From an uncultured Erysipelotrichaceae bacterium (GTDB taxonomy: Bacteria > Bacillota_I > Bacilli_A > Erysipelotrichales > Erysipelotrichaceae): 37,093 bases of DNA. The DNA lies in the NCBI GenBank assembly GCA_900314905.1, contig OMXA01000016.1, positions 1 through 37,093 on the forward strand, written 5' to 3'. Under the pieces are notes generated by a model. That model was not told where the DNA came from. It made no database searches and worked only from the letters and a program-made list of their open reading frames with translations. The position numbers and the translations under genes were made by a program. How positions within the stretch are numbered: position 1 is the first letter of the stretch; each line of letters opens with the position of its first letter. Below, in pieces: positions 24,116 to 31,844 of this stretch.

Positions 24116-24145
24116 AAGTCGCATAGCAATGCGGCTTTTCTTTAT
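24116..24145 (+). terminator. Terminator after the tRNA pair
   Basis: AAGTCGCAT / ATGCGGCTT stem with one wobble and a 4-base loop, followed by TTCTTTATT. Confidence 0.75.
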
Positions 24146-24314
24146 TCAGCACAGAATCGGGGCTGACTTCAGATCCTTCTCGCAGGATCCGATCCATTTC
24201 TTCCGTCTGCAGCTCCTGCGGAAAACCTGGATGAAAGAAACCATACGAAGCTGAATGAAGTGATCATCTCTTCAGGCACGTCTGCTGATTCTGAGTGAGC
24301 AGTTCGAAGGACAT
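24146..24314. other. Spacer before the potassium uptake genes
   Basis: About 170 bases with no start codon in a good context, no recognisable family and no clear RNA structure. It could be the eroded end of an older gene; nothing supports a firmer call. Confidence 0.35.
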
Positions 24315-24342
24315 TTGCAGGAATTACAGCGGACTTTATAAT
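24315..24342 (+). promoter_or_regulatory. ktrB/trkH promoter, very close to the start codon
   Basis: -35 TTGCAG (24315-24320), 16-base spacer, perfect -10 TATAAT (24337-24342). Only 7 bases separate the -10 from the ATG at 24350, so the transcript would start at or next to the start codon. Confidence 0.6.
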
Positions 24343-24349
24343 AGGACAT

Positions 24350-25783
24350 ATGCAGGAAACAAAACAGAAAATCCTGGATCTCAGGAAGAAACGACCGAAA
24401 TGGTTTGTGAGCTTTATTACCCGATTCGGCATTGCCCGGGTTCTGGCAATGAGCTTCGCCGGTGTGATTCTGATCGGATCACTGCTGCTTTCGCTGCCGG
24501 TCAGCGTCCAGGGTAAAGCCCCATCTTATCTGGACAGCCTGTTCATCTCCACTTCAGCTGTATGCGTAACGGGATTAAGCCCGCTTACCGTAGCAGATAC
24601 TTATACCTTTTTCGGAAAAACCGTCATGATCCTTCTGATGGAAATCGGCGGTCTGGGACTGATGACGTTCGTCGCTGCTGCAATCATTCTCCAGAAGAAA
24701 AGCATGTCTCTGACCGAACGAGTCATGTTTGCTTCAGCAGCAGGCAAAGGAGATGTTTCAAACATTGCCGATTATCTGAAGAAGATCATCAAGTATACCT
24801 TTTTCTTCCAGAGTATCGGATTTCTTCTTCTTCTGCCTCATCTGATCCGCGACTTCGGAATCGGAGAAGGAATCTTCAACAGTCTGTTCCTCTGCGTCAG
24901 TGCCTTCACGAATGCAGGTTTTGACTGCTTTGCAAGCAACAGTCTCATGAATTACGCTTCTGATCCTCTGGTGTCTCTGACCGTCATGGGACTGATCACC
25001 ATGGGCGGCCTTGGCTTCATGGTCTGGTTTGACCTCAGCCGGAAACTACATGAAGGAAAACGAAAGCAAAGCCTTCACAGCTTCTGGATCAGTCTCAGCA
25101 CGCACACAAAAGTAGTGCTTTCAATCTCTCTGATTCTGTTTGTTTCCGGAACCGTTTTCTTCTGCCTGGCTGAGATGGGCAATCCGAGCACTCTGGCAAG
25201 CCTTCCGGTTTCTTCCAGAATTCTGATCTCGATGTTTCAGTCCGTCACGCTCCGTACTGCTGGTTTCTATACGGTTAACATCGGCGCCTGCCGCCGGGTG
25301 ACACTGCTTATCATGTGCGTATTCATGCTGATCGGCGGTTCTCCAGGCGGCACTGCCGGAGGCATGAAAACCACAACTGCTGCAATTCTTGCTGTGGCGG
25401 TGAAGAACCTGCTTCATGATGAAGGAAACACGATCCATATCTGGAAACGCAGAATCCAGGATTCTGATTTCATCCATGCATTCATCATTTTCTCGGTATA
25501 TATCGGATTTCTGTTTGCAGCCACTGCAATCATGCTGTGCACCGATGGCAGGACCATGGATACCCTCGACCTCATCTATGAAGAGGTCTCAGCAATTGCA
25601 ACCGTCGGTCTTTCAGCAGGACTCACACCGCTGCTTTCTCCGGGCGGAAAAATCGTGATCATTCTGCTGATGTTCATTGGCAGGGTCGGACCGCTCGCAA
25701 TTATTGAAGTATTCCAGAATCGCCGCAGCGGGCTGGTCCGCAAGCATGTGGAATACCCTGATGCAGATCTGATGATCGGATAG
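24350..25783 (+). CDS. TrkH/KtrB-type potassium channel subunit
   Basis: A 477-residue membrane protein with the four repeated M1-P-M2 units of the TrkH/Ktr/HKT family that form a K+ pore. Selectivity loops with the central Gly are STSAVCVTGLSPL, CVSAFTNAGFDCF, SVTLRTAGFYT and EVSAIATVGLSAG. It also has the gate-loop stretch GGSPGGTAGGMKTTT. Uptake is driven or gated with the cytosolic RCK protein encoded 7 bases downstream. Length and lack of an extra N-terminal extension favour the KtrB side of the family. The ATG has a weak AGGA and lies at the probable transcription start. Confidence 0.93.
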   Translation: MQETKQKILDLRKKRPKWFVSFITRFGIARVLAMSFAGVILIGSLLLSLPVSVQGKAPSYLDSLFISTSAVCVTGLSPLTVADTYTFFGKTVMILLMEIGGLGLMTFVAAAIILQKKSMSLTERVMFASAAGKGDVSNIADYLKKIIKYTFFFQSIGFLLLLPHLIRDFGIGEGIFNSLFLCVSAFTNAGFDCFASNSLMNYASDPLVSLTVMGLITMGGLGFMVWFDLSRKLHEGKRKQSLHSFWISLSTHTKVVLSISLILFVSGTVFFCLAEMGNPSTLASLPVSSRILISMFQSVTLRTAGFYTVNIGACRRVTLLIMCVFMLIGGSPGGTAGGMKTTTAAILAVAVKNLLHDEGNTIHIWKRRIQDSDFIHAFIIFSVYIGFLFAATAIMLCTDGRTMDTLDLIYEEVSAIATVGLSAGLTPLLSPGGKIVIILLMFIGRVGPLAIIEVFQNRRSGLVRKHVEYPDADLMIG

Positions 25784-25790
25784 GAGGCAT

Positions 25791-26450
25791 ATGAATAGCA
25801 AAACTTATGTAGTAATCGGACTCGGTATCTTCGGCAGCGCCGTAGCTAAGACGATCGCCAGATCCGGGGCTGATGTGATTGCCATCGACAGCAGCATGAG
25901 CTGCGTCGAGAACGTGGCAGACGTCGTCAGCAATGCCGTGCAGGCAGACTGCTGTGACCTTGATCAGCTGAAAGAAGCCGGGGTGCAGGATGCGGATATC
26001 GCGATTGTCGCCATGGGCTCTCATCTGGAAGAAAGCATCATGGCAATCATCCACCTGAGAGAACTTCATGTGAAGGAAATCATTGCGAAAGCAAACAACC
26101 ACAATTACATGTATGTCCTCGAACGCGTCGGTGCCGACCGCGTGATCCAGCCGGAGAAAGAAGCAGGCCAGCGTCTTGCCGAACGGCTGCTCAATCCGAA
26201 TATCGTTGATATGTTCAATGTGGATAACGAATATTCCATCCTCGAGATCAAAGCTCCTTCCCTCTGGCAGAATCATTCGCTGATTGAACTGGAACTCCGG
26301 AAGAATTATGCAGTCAATATCATTGGCATCCGCAGCGGGGATTCGAAAAAACTCACCATGAGCTTCACACCGGACTATGTGATCAGACCTGATGATTCCC
26401 TGATCATTGTCGCCGACAGCAAACGCCTGCAGCAGCTGGACCTGAATTAA
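25791..26450 (+). CDS. KtrA/TrkA-type RCK regulatory subunit of potassium uptake
   Basis: A 219-residue cytosolic ring protein. Residues 1-135 are the RCK_N Rossmann domain (VVIGLGIFGSAVAKTIA, with IDSS ending the second strand) that binds ATP/ADP or NAD(H). Residues 140-219 are RCK_C, which in KtrA binds c-di-AMP. One gene with one RCK_N and one RCK_C matches KtrA rather than the doubled TrkA of enterobacteria. GGAGG sits before the ATG. It gates the pore subunit encoded just upstream. Confidence 0.93.
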   Translation: MNSKTYVVIGLGIFGSAVAKTIARSGADVIAIDSSMSCVENVADVVSNAVQADCCDLDQLKEAGVQDADIAIVAMGSHLEESIMAIIHLRELHVKEIIAKANNHNYMYVLERVGADRVIQPEKEAGQRLAERLLNPNIVDMFNVDNEYSILEIKAPSLWQNHSLIELELRKNYAVNIIGIRSGDSKKLTMSFTPDYVIRPDDSLIIVADSKRLQQLDLN

Positions 26451-26481
26451 CCGTTTCTCCCATCATTTCACACAAAATTGT

Positions 26482-26508
26482 TTAGCACTCTATATCCTTG
26501 TGTGCTAA
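26482..26508 (+). promoter_or_regulatory. CIRCE element (HrcA operator) upstream of ftsH
   Basis: TTAGCACTC - 9 bases - GTGTGCTAA. The left arm is perfect and the right arm has one mismatch from the consensus GAGTGCTAA; the 9-base spacer is exact. It lies 35-61 bases before the ftsH GTG, in a likely promoter region. HrcA-dependent heat-shock control of ftsH is the natural reading. Confidence 0.85.
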
Positions 26509-26542
26509 ACTGTACATACTGAAGAAAACGAGGTGATCTCAA

Positions 26543-28534
26543 GTGGACCAGGTTAATAAGCCGAAAAAACCGCTGATTTACTATTATGCAGTTGTGATGC
26601 TCGTACTTGCATTGCTCAATCTGCTGTTCGTTCCTGCCTACAACCAGGCAAAGATCGAAGAAGTCAGCTATAGTACATTTATTCAGGAGACGGAAGATAA
26701 GGAAATCAAGGAAGTTCAGATCACTTCTGAAGAAATTCTCTTCACGACTAAGACAGGTGGAGATAGCAAAATCTACAAGACCGGTCTCATGGACGATCCG
26801 GGGCTGACCGAACGTCTGTATGAAAACGGAGTGGAATTCACAAAGGAGATTCAGGAAAAACAGTCTCCCTGGGTTGATTTTCTGCTGAGCTGGGTAATTC
26901 CGATTGCGTTCTTCTATTTCCTCGGGCAGATGCTCATGCGCAGGATCATCAAGAGCGAAGGCGGCGGAAACTCCATGATGTTCAACATGGGAAAGTCCAA
27001 TGCTCGTGTCTACATCAAGTCTCAGAACGGCATCCGTTTCAAGGATGTTGCGGGTGAAGATGAAGCCAAGGAGTCTCTTCAGGAAATTGTCAATTATCTG
27101 CACGATCCGAAAGCATATAGTGAAATCGGTGCCAGCATGCCGAAGGGAATTCTTCTGGTCGGCCCTCCGGGAACCGGAAAAACCATGCTTGCAAAAGCAG
27201 TTGCCGGCGAGGCAAATGTTCCATTCTTCTCAATGAGCGGTTCTGAATTCGTTGAGATGTTTGTCGGCATGGGTGCCTCCAAGGTCCGCGATCTCTTCAA
27301 GCAGGCCAAGGAAAAAGCACCGTGTATTGTCTTTATCGATGAAATCGATGCAATCGGCGGAAAGCGTGTATCAGGAAATATCGGCGGCAATGATGAACGG
27401 GAGCAGACACTGAATCAGCTGCTGACCGAAATGGATGGCTTCGAGTCCAATAATGGTGTCGTGATTCTTGCGGCTACCAACCGTCCGGAATCTCTGGACC
27501 CTGCGCTGCTTCGTCCTGGCCGGTTTGACCGCCGTGTACCGGTAGAGCTGCCGGATCTCAAAGGACGTGAGGAAATCCTCAAGGTTCATGCTGCTAAGGT
27601 CAGGATGGATCCGAATGTGGATTATAACGCGATCGCAAGAATGGCTTCCGGTGCATCCGGTGCTGAGCTTGCAAACATCATCAATGAAGGTGCCCTCAGA
27701 GCCGTGCGTGAAAAGCGCAAGGTCGTCACACAGAGAGATCTTGAGGAAAGCATTGAAGTCGTATTCGCCGGCTATCAGAAAAAGAATGCAATTCTCACGG
27801 ATGAAGAAAAGCTTACAGTTGCATATCATGAAACCGGACATGCATTAGTCGCAGCTTTGCAGACGCACAGTGCACCAGTTCAGAAGATCACCATCATTCC
27901 TCGTACCAGCGGTGCCCTCGGCTATACGATGCAGGTTGAGGAAGGCAATCACTATCTCTACAGCAAAGAAGAGCTGCGCAACAAGATCGCTACCTTCACT
28001 GCCGGAAGAGCCGCAGAAGAAGTGAAGTTCGGAACTGTCACAACCGGTGCCAGCAACGATATCGAACAGGCAACAAAGCTTGCCAGAGCGATGATTACAC
28101 GCTATGGCATGGATGATGACTTCGATATGGTTGCCATGGAAACCGTGCAGAACCAGTATCTCGGCGGAGATACGTCACTGTCCTGCAGCGAAACTACTGC
28201 TGCTGATATCGATGCTCGTGTCGTTGCTCTGGTCAAAGCAGAGCATGAGAAAGCAAAGAAACTGCTCATGGAGCATCGTGATGACCTGGATCGTCTGGCA
28301 ATGTATCTGTATAGAAAAGAGACTATTACCGGCGAAGAATTCATGAACATCCTCGAGCACAAGGATGCGGAAACTCCGGAAGAACCTATTGAATGGACCT
28401 GCCCGAAGTGCGGACACGAAAATACCGGAAAGTTCTGCTCAAATTGCGGAGCCCAGCGTCCGGAGCCAGACAAAGCAATTCCGCTTCCTGTCCCCGCGGA
28501 AAAGCCTGCAGATACTCCATCTGCTCAGGCATAA
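26543..28534 (+). CDS. ftsH: ATP-dependent zinc metalloprotease FtsH with extra C-terminal zinc ribbon
   Basis: A 663-residue membrane AAA+ protease that degrades misfolded membrane and some soluble proteins. It starts at GTG after GAGGTG. Two N-terminal membrane helices ([36 protein letters not shown]) flank the external domain. AAA motifs: GPPGTGKT (Walker A), [12 protein letters not shown] (Walker B), [20 protein letters not shown] (second region of homology). The protease site is HETGH, with the third zinc ligand Asp in GASNDIEQA. The unusual part is the end: about residues 617-640 form a [17 protein letters not shown] zinc ribbon, then a Pro-rich tail. FtsH tails are normally short and disordered. 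Confidence 0.97.
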   Translation: MDQVNKPKKPLIYYYAVVMLVLALLNLLFVPAYNQAKIEEVSYSTFIQETEDKEIKEVQITSEEILFTTKTGGDSKIYKTGLMDDPGLTERLYENGVEFTKEIQEKQSPWVDFLLSWVIPIAFFYFLGQMLMRRIIKSEGGGNSMMFNMGKSNARVYIKSQNGIRFKDVAGEDEAKESLQEIVNYLHDPKAYSEIGASMPKGILLVGPPGTGKTMLAKAVAGEANVPFFSMSGSEFVEMFVGMGASKVRDLFKQAKEKAPCIVFIDEIDAIGGKRVSGNIGGNDEREQTLNQLLTEMDGFESNNGVVILAATNRPESLDPALLRPGRFDRRVPVELPDLKGREEILKVHAAKVRMDPNVDYNAIARMASGASGAELANIINEGALRAVREKRKVVTQRDLEESIEVVFAGYQKKNAILTDEEKLTVAYHETGHALVAALQTHSAPVQKITIIPRTSGALGYTMQVEEGNHYLYSKEELRNKIATFTAGRAAEEVKFGTVTTGASNDIEQATKLARAMITRYGMDDDFDMVAMETVQNQYLGGDTSLSCSETTAADIDARVVALVKAEHEKAKKLLMEHRDDLDRLAMYLYRKETITGEEFMNILEHKDAETPEEPIEWTCPKCGHENTGKFCSNCGAQRPEPDKAIPLPVPAEKPADTPSAQA

Positions 28535-28546
28535 TCTTTAACTTCT

Positions 28547-28590
28547 GAAAGGCTGCCAGAGCTGATCAAGCAAGCTCCAGCAGCCTTTTC
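28547..28590 (+). terminator. ftsH terminator
   Basis: GAAAGGCTGC / GCAGCCTTTTC stem with an inner GAGCT / AGCTC stem, ending in CTTTTC. It begins 13 bases after the ftsH stop. Confidence 0.8.
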
Positions 28591-28726
28591 ATTTGTCTTA
28601 TCCATTCACTGTTTCAGAATAGCCCGGATTATTCTTTCTGTATGCAGGCGTCCCAATGCTCAGATGAAACGATCCAGGCATTCTCATGTCTTGCAAAACG
28701 GAAACACCTCATCCGAACACTGCCGA

Positions 28727-28771
28727 ATACAGAAAGAAGACAGTCAGGATTCAGCTGTCTTCTTTCTGTAT
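28727..28771. repeat. Perfect 17-bp inverted repeat (likely terminator for the minus-strand gene)
   Basis: ATACAGAAAGAAGACAG pairs without mismatch with CTGTCTTCTTTCTGTAT across an 11-base loop. It lies between the ends of ftsH and the convergent minus-strand unit. There is no U-tract after the stem, so it may stop transcription weakly, block RNA decay, or be a mobile-element scar. The 13 bases TTCTTTCTGTATG of its right arm recur at 28632-28644. The rest of 28591-28814 shows no gene. Confidence 0.6.
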
Positions 28772-28814
28772 GAATGCATGTGAGCTTCAGAAACTCGAAT
28801 TGTCGGAAACCTAT

Positions 28815-29630
28815 TCAATGAAGAGAATACTCAAACAGGATGGTTTCTTCCAGGTTGTCAAACGAACCGACAGATGCTTTCACCTGAACCGGATACGTGC
28901 CATCTGACTTTGTATCGCTGAAATTCGTATAATAATTCGTTTCTGAGCCTTCTGCAGACCTGGTGACTACCTTGAAGAAAGCCTCCGCCTTAACCGATAC
29001 GCCTTCAGAATTCTTCTGTTCTACCGTTGCAGGATTTTCCAGCAGCTGCACATCGATGAGCTTCCGGTCAGGGCCATCGATCACCAATGTCCGCAATATG
29101 CTGTAAACACCTTGCTTTGCCATACGTGAGAAGTCATTGTATGCCGGTTCGTTCAGAGCAATTCCATTCTGAATCACAAACCAGCCTTTCTCTTCTGCAT
29201 CTTCTGCAGAAATGGAGAGATCTGCTTCTGAAATATCTCCGATCGCCCACGCTACTTCGTCATCATCTGTCCATCCTTTGCAGGCATTTCCGGAAACATA
29301 GTGGTACTGCACGGAAGAAGGAAAACCGGATGAAGCATCATATCCGCTGAAAGACACATCGTTATCTGCATCATAGTAGTAAGTATTGCCGCGGCAGGTT
29401 ACTTCTTCATAGGAATGCATGGCATTCGCAGAATCTTTTCCTGCTGCATATGCACTGCGGATGCTTGCGAACGTAAGCGAAGAACCATCATCTGAGACAA
29501 ACCATGAGGCAAACGGAATCCGCCACTTCCGGCCTTCTCCATCCCTGCTCTCCACAGTGATAAAGGGCATGAAATACAGTGCCGTCATAGCTGCCAGGAT
29601 GATGCAGATCCATCTGACAGGTTTATTCAT
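28815..29630 (-). CDS. Membrane-anchored extracytoplasmic protein of unknown function
   Basis: A 271-residue protein I do not recognise. One N-terminal hydrophobic segment (VRWICIILAAMTALYFMPFI) follows a short basic tip, so it is a signal anchor or uncleaved signal peptide; the remaining 245 residues would be outside the membrane. They are acidic, rich in Ser, Tyr and Asp, and include WTDDDEVAWAIGDISEADLS and a C-terminal part (VEQKNSEGVSVKAEAFFKVV ... YPVQVKASVGSFDNLEETI) that looks like beta strands. The start overlaps the rpiB stop by 4 bases (ATGA), so translation is coupled. It is the last gene of the lgt-rpiB unit. Confidence 0.7.
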   Translation of the reverse strand: MNKPVRWICIILAAMTALYFMPFITVESRDGEGRKWRIPFASWFVSDDGSSLTFASIRSAYAAGKDSANAMHSYEEVTCRGNTYYYDADNDVSFSGYDASSGFPSSVQYHYVSGNACKGWTDDDEVAWAIGDISEADLSISAEDAEEKGWFVIQNGIALNEPAYNDFSRMAKQGVYSILRTLVIDGPDRKLIDVQLLENPATVEQKNSEGVSVKAEAFFKVVTRSAEGSETNYYTNFSDTKSDGTYPVQVKASVGSFDNLEETILFEYSLH

Positions 29631-30079
29631 TTCTCACGATTTCTGCGCTCGATATCCATGATTTCATTGACTCTGCGTTCATGGCGTCCGCCCTCGAACT
29701 CAGTCGTCATGAATTCATCAATGATCATCTTTGCCAATTCGATCCCGATGACTCGATCGCCGAAGCAGAGAATCTGACAGTTATTATGCAGGCGGGAATA
29801 CTTTGCGGAATACGGCTCGCTGCAGATGCATGCACGGATTCCTGCAACTTTATTGCAGGCAAGGCCGATGCCGACACCAGTCCCGCAGATACCGATCCCG
29901 CGGTCAACTTCACCTGCTGCTACTGCATTTGCCAGCTTTTCTCCCCAGATCGGATAGTCTGTAGATTCTGTGCTGTCAGTTCCGTAGTTCACCACTTCAT
30001 AGCCTTTCGACTTCAGATACTCCACGACTTCATTTTTCATCTCAACACCAGAGTGGTCATTCGCAATTCCGATTTTCAT
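29627..30079 (-). CDS. rpiB: Ribose-5-phosphate isomerase B
   Basis: A 150-residue RpiB/LacAB-family sugar-phosphate isomerase of normal length. It interconverts ribose 5-phosphate and ribulose 5-phosphate in the pentose phosphate pathway. Motifs: IANDHSGVEMKNEV at the phosphate site, the catalytic Cys region GIGICGTGVGIGLACNKVAG, the NNCQILCFGDRV stretch, and RHERRVNEI near the end. AGGAG lies 9 bases before the ATG, inside the end of lgt (23-base overlap). LacA/LacB (galactose 6-phosphate) cannot be fully ruled out, but the gene stands alone, which favours RpiB. Confidence 0.92.
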   Translation of the reverse strand: MKIGIANDHSGVEMKNEVVEYLKSKGYEVVNYGTDSTESTDYPIWGEKLANAVAAGEVDRGIGICGTGVGIGLACNKVAGIRACICSEPYSAKYSRLHNNCQILCFGDRVIGIELAKMIIDEFMTTEFEGGRHERRVNEIMDIERRNREK

Positions 30080-30962
30080 TAGATGATTCTCCTTCCTTCC
30101 GGCCGGCAGAGATTTCTTCTACCTGCGCATTGATTGCATCATGAACTTCCTGTTTCTTTTCTTCCGTAACAGACTTATCCAGAGTTCCTTCCATCAGAAC
30201 CGTCTTCTTCTGATTCTTTGTCCGAGTGCGGCTCATAAGCAGGAGAATGACCCCCGCAGCAGCAGTAAAGATGCTGATGAACTGAGACGTAGAAAGCACT
30301 CCGATGAACCCGCGGATCGTATCGCCGCGGAAGAATTCAACCACAAACCTTCCGGCACTATACAGAATCAGATACCACGCTGCAGTTTCATTCCTGCGGC
30401 TGCTGTCCTTGTAAATCGTATACAGAATATAGAACAGCACAAAGTCTCCGAAAGAAGAAATCAGCTGCGTCGGAATCAGCCTGACCCCTGCCGGGGCTTC
30501 CGAACCAGCCGGAAACACCAGGCTGAATTTCGAATCCGTCACTTTTCCATAGCAGCACCCCGCAAAGAAGCAGCCGATACGGCCGAATGCCTGTGCAAGT
30601 GCAACCTCCGGAAACAGAAGATTCACATAGCCCATGAAATCCAGCTTCTTATATCTGCACCAAAGCCATGCGCCGAAAATACCGCCGAGAATGCCGCCGT
30701 ATACAACCCAGCCGCTGGAACCCAGATAGGTCAGAGGATCCTGGATGAAATCGTTCCAGTTAGTCAGACAGAACAGAAGCTTGGAGAAGAAGTAACCGGA
30801 AATCAGACAGACAAATACCAGATTATCCACTTCATTCGGATTCAAACCGTACTTCTTCGCCTGTTTTTCGCCAAGCCAGAATGCCAGCAGGATTCCGATT
30901 GCGATCATGACTCCGTATCCGTGAATAGTGAAATTTCCAATCGTTAACCAGTTATTGTACAT
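30057..30962 (-). CDS. lgt: Prolipoprotein diacylglyceryl transferase
   Basis: A 301-residue integral membrane enzyme that attaches diacylglycerol to the lipobox Cys of prolipoproteins. The family start is present (TIGNFTIHGYGVMIAIGILL), as is the signature GRIGCFFAGCCYGK with the essential Arg, and a later RFVVEFFRGD region. About seven membrane helices are followed by a charged cytosolic tail of 50 residues (KKQEVHDAINAQVEEI), longer than usual. GGAGG sits 6 bases before the ATG. It heads the lgt-rpiB-unknown operon. The carboxypeptidase at 7152-8465 would be one of its likely substrates. Confidence 0.96.
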   Translation of the reverse strand: MYNNWLTIGNFTIHGYGVMIAIGILLAFWLGEKQAKKYGLNPNEVDNLVFVCLISGYFFSKLLFCLTNWNDFIQDPLTYLGSSGWVVYGGILGGIFGAWLWCRYKKLDFMGYVNLLFPEVALAQAFGRIGCFFAGCCYGKVTDSKFSLVFPAGSEAPAGVRLIPTQLISSFGDFVLFYILYTIYKDSSRRNETAAWYLILYSAGRFVVEFFRGDTIRGFIGVLSTSQFISIFTAAAGVILLLMSRTRTKNQKKTVLMEGTLDKSVTEEKKQEVHDAINAQVEEISAGRKEGESSNENRNCE

Positions 30963-30980
30963 TCATAACCTCCGTTCTTC

Positions 30981-31008
30981 ATTTTATGATATTTGCCTGC
31001 TAAAGCAA
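30981..31008 (-). promoter_or_regulatory. lgt operon promoter
   Basis: Minus strand -35 TTGCTT (31003-31008), 16-base spacer, -10 TAAAAT (30981-30986), beginning immediately after the terminator of the preceding gene. Confidence 0.6.
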
Positions 31009-31010
31009 AG

Positions 31011-31034
31011 AAAAACGCCGGCATTCCTGCCGGC
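31011..31034 (-). terminator. Terminator after the DUF308 gene
   Basis: Minus strand GCCGGCA / TGCCGGC stem with a 4-base loop followed by GTTTTTC, 8 bases after the stop. Confidence 0.85.
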
Positions 31035-31041
31035 ATCCAGA

Positions 31042-31749
31042 TCAATCTCTGCGAGAATCCTTTTCTTCGTACTCAGCGTCAATCGTACCGGAATCTGATT
31101 CAGAATCGTCAGAAACCGGAATATCTTCCGGCTGGTGAAGAGGAGCACCGGTTTCAGAGTCCATCACATCTCCATTCAGCACCTTAGCTGCCTGCTCTGC
31201 TTTGCCGATGAATTTTCTGATCTTGGAAGAAAGTGTAATCGTGAAATAGAGATCAGTAATCCCGCAGTAGATCAGACATGCACCGATGATCTGATAGAGC
31301 AAGGTATTCGCAGAAAGCAGGTTGAAGAGAATCACCAGCCCAAGCACGATGGAAATCGATGCCATAATGAGATAGACCCAGCTCTTCGGATACCCCATCC
31401 GGATGGCATCAATGCCATCCTGCAGCTTCAGGAAACCGCTGCTGATGATCATGATGCCCATGATGAACGGAATCATCGTCTGGAATATCGTCTTCTCCTT
31501 AACGATCAGAATACCAAGCAGAATCCATACAATGCCGAACACGAAATCATTGCGGAACAGCGAATCCTGCAGATCCATCATGAAATAGCTGATCATCAGC
31601 ACTGCACCATAGACCATCATGCCGATGCCGACCAGATTGCAGACCAGGTCTGCAACATTCTGCGGATAGAACAGCAGAAGAAGACCGGCAATCAGGTAGA
31701 GCACAGCAGCAATCATCGACTGCCACTTGAAGTGTTTCAGTTTTCTCAT
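31042..31749 (-). CDS. DUF308/HdeD-family membrane protein
   Basis: A 235-residue protein with six membrane helices grouped as short hairpins, as in HdeD-like DUF308 proteins: MIAAVLYLIAGLLLLFYP, LVGIGMMVYGAVLMISYFMM, FGIVWILLGILIV, MIPFIMGIMIISSGFLKL, IMASISIVLGLVILFNLL and IGACLIYCGITDLYFTI. An acidic tail of about 50 residues follows (DSETGAPLHQPEDIPVSDDS). Function in Bacillota is unknown; E. coli HdeD is linked to acid resistance. I start it at 31749 because GGGAGG lies before that ATG; an upstream frame to 31803 overlaps the promoter. Confidence 0.82.
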   Translation of the reverse strand: MRKLKHFKWQSMIAAVLYLIAGLLLLFYPQNVADLVCNLVGIGMMVYGAVLMISYFMMDLQDSLFRNDFVFGIVWILLGILIVKEKTIFQTMIPFIMGIMIISSGFLKLQDGIDAIRMGYPKSWVYLIMASISIVLGLVILFNLLSANTLLYQIIGACLIYCGITDLYFTITLSSKIRKFIGKAEQAAKVLNGDVMDSETGAPLHQPEDIPVSDDSESDSGTIDAEYEEKDSRRD

Positions 31750-31768
31750 AATAACATCCTCCCTTTGA

Positions 31769-31796
31769 ATCATAAGAGTTTCCGGATAGATTTCAA
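31769..31796 (-). promoter_or_regulatory. Promoter of the DUF308 gene
   Basis: Minus strand -35 TTGAAA (31791-31796), 16-base spacer, -10 TATGAT (31769-31774). Confidence 0.65.
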
Positions 31797-31828
31797 TCAA
31801 CATATGACGATTTGCGTCTAATCGCCTG

Positions 31829-31837
31829 TGTTAGAAT
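31829..31837 (+). promoter_or_regulatory. Extended -10 of the hydroxyacid dehydrogenase gene
   Basis: TGTTAGAAT, an extended -10, ends 7 bases before the ATG at 31845. TTGCGT at 31812-31817 may act as a -35 for an overlapping AATAAT. Transcription would start at the start codon, giving a leaderless mRNA. Confidence 0.4.
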
Positions 31838-31844
31838 AATGCCT

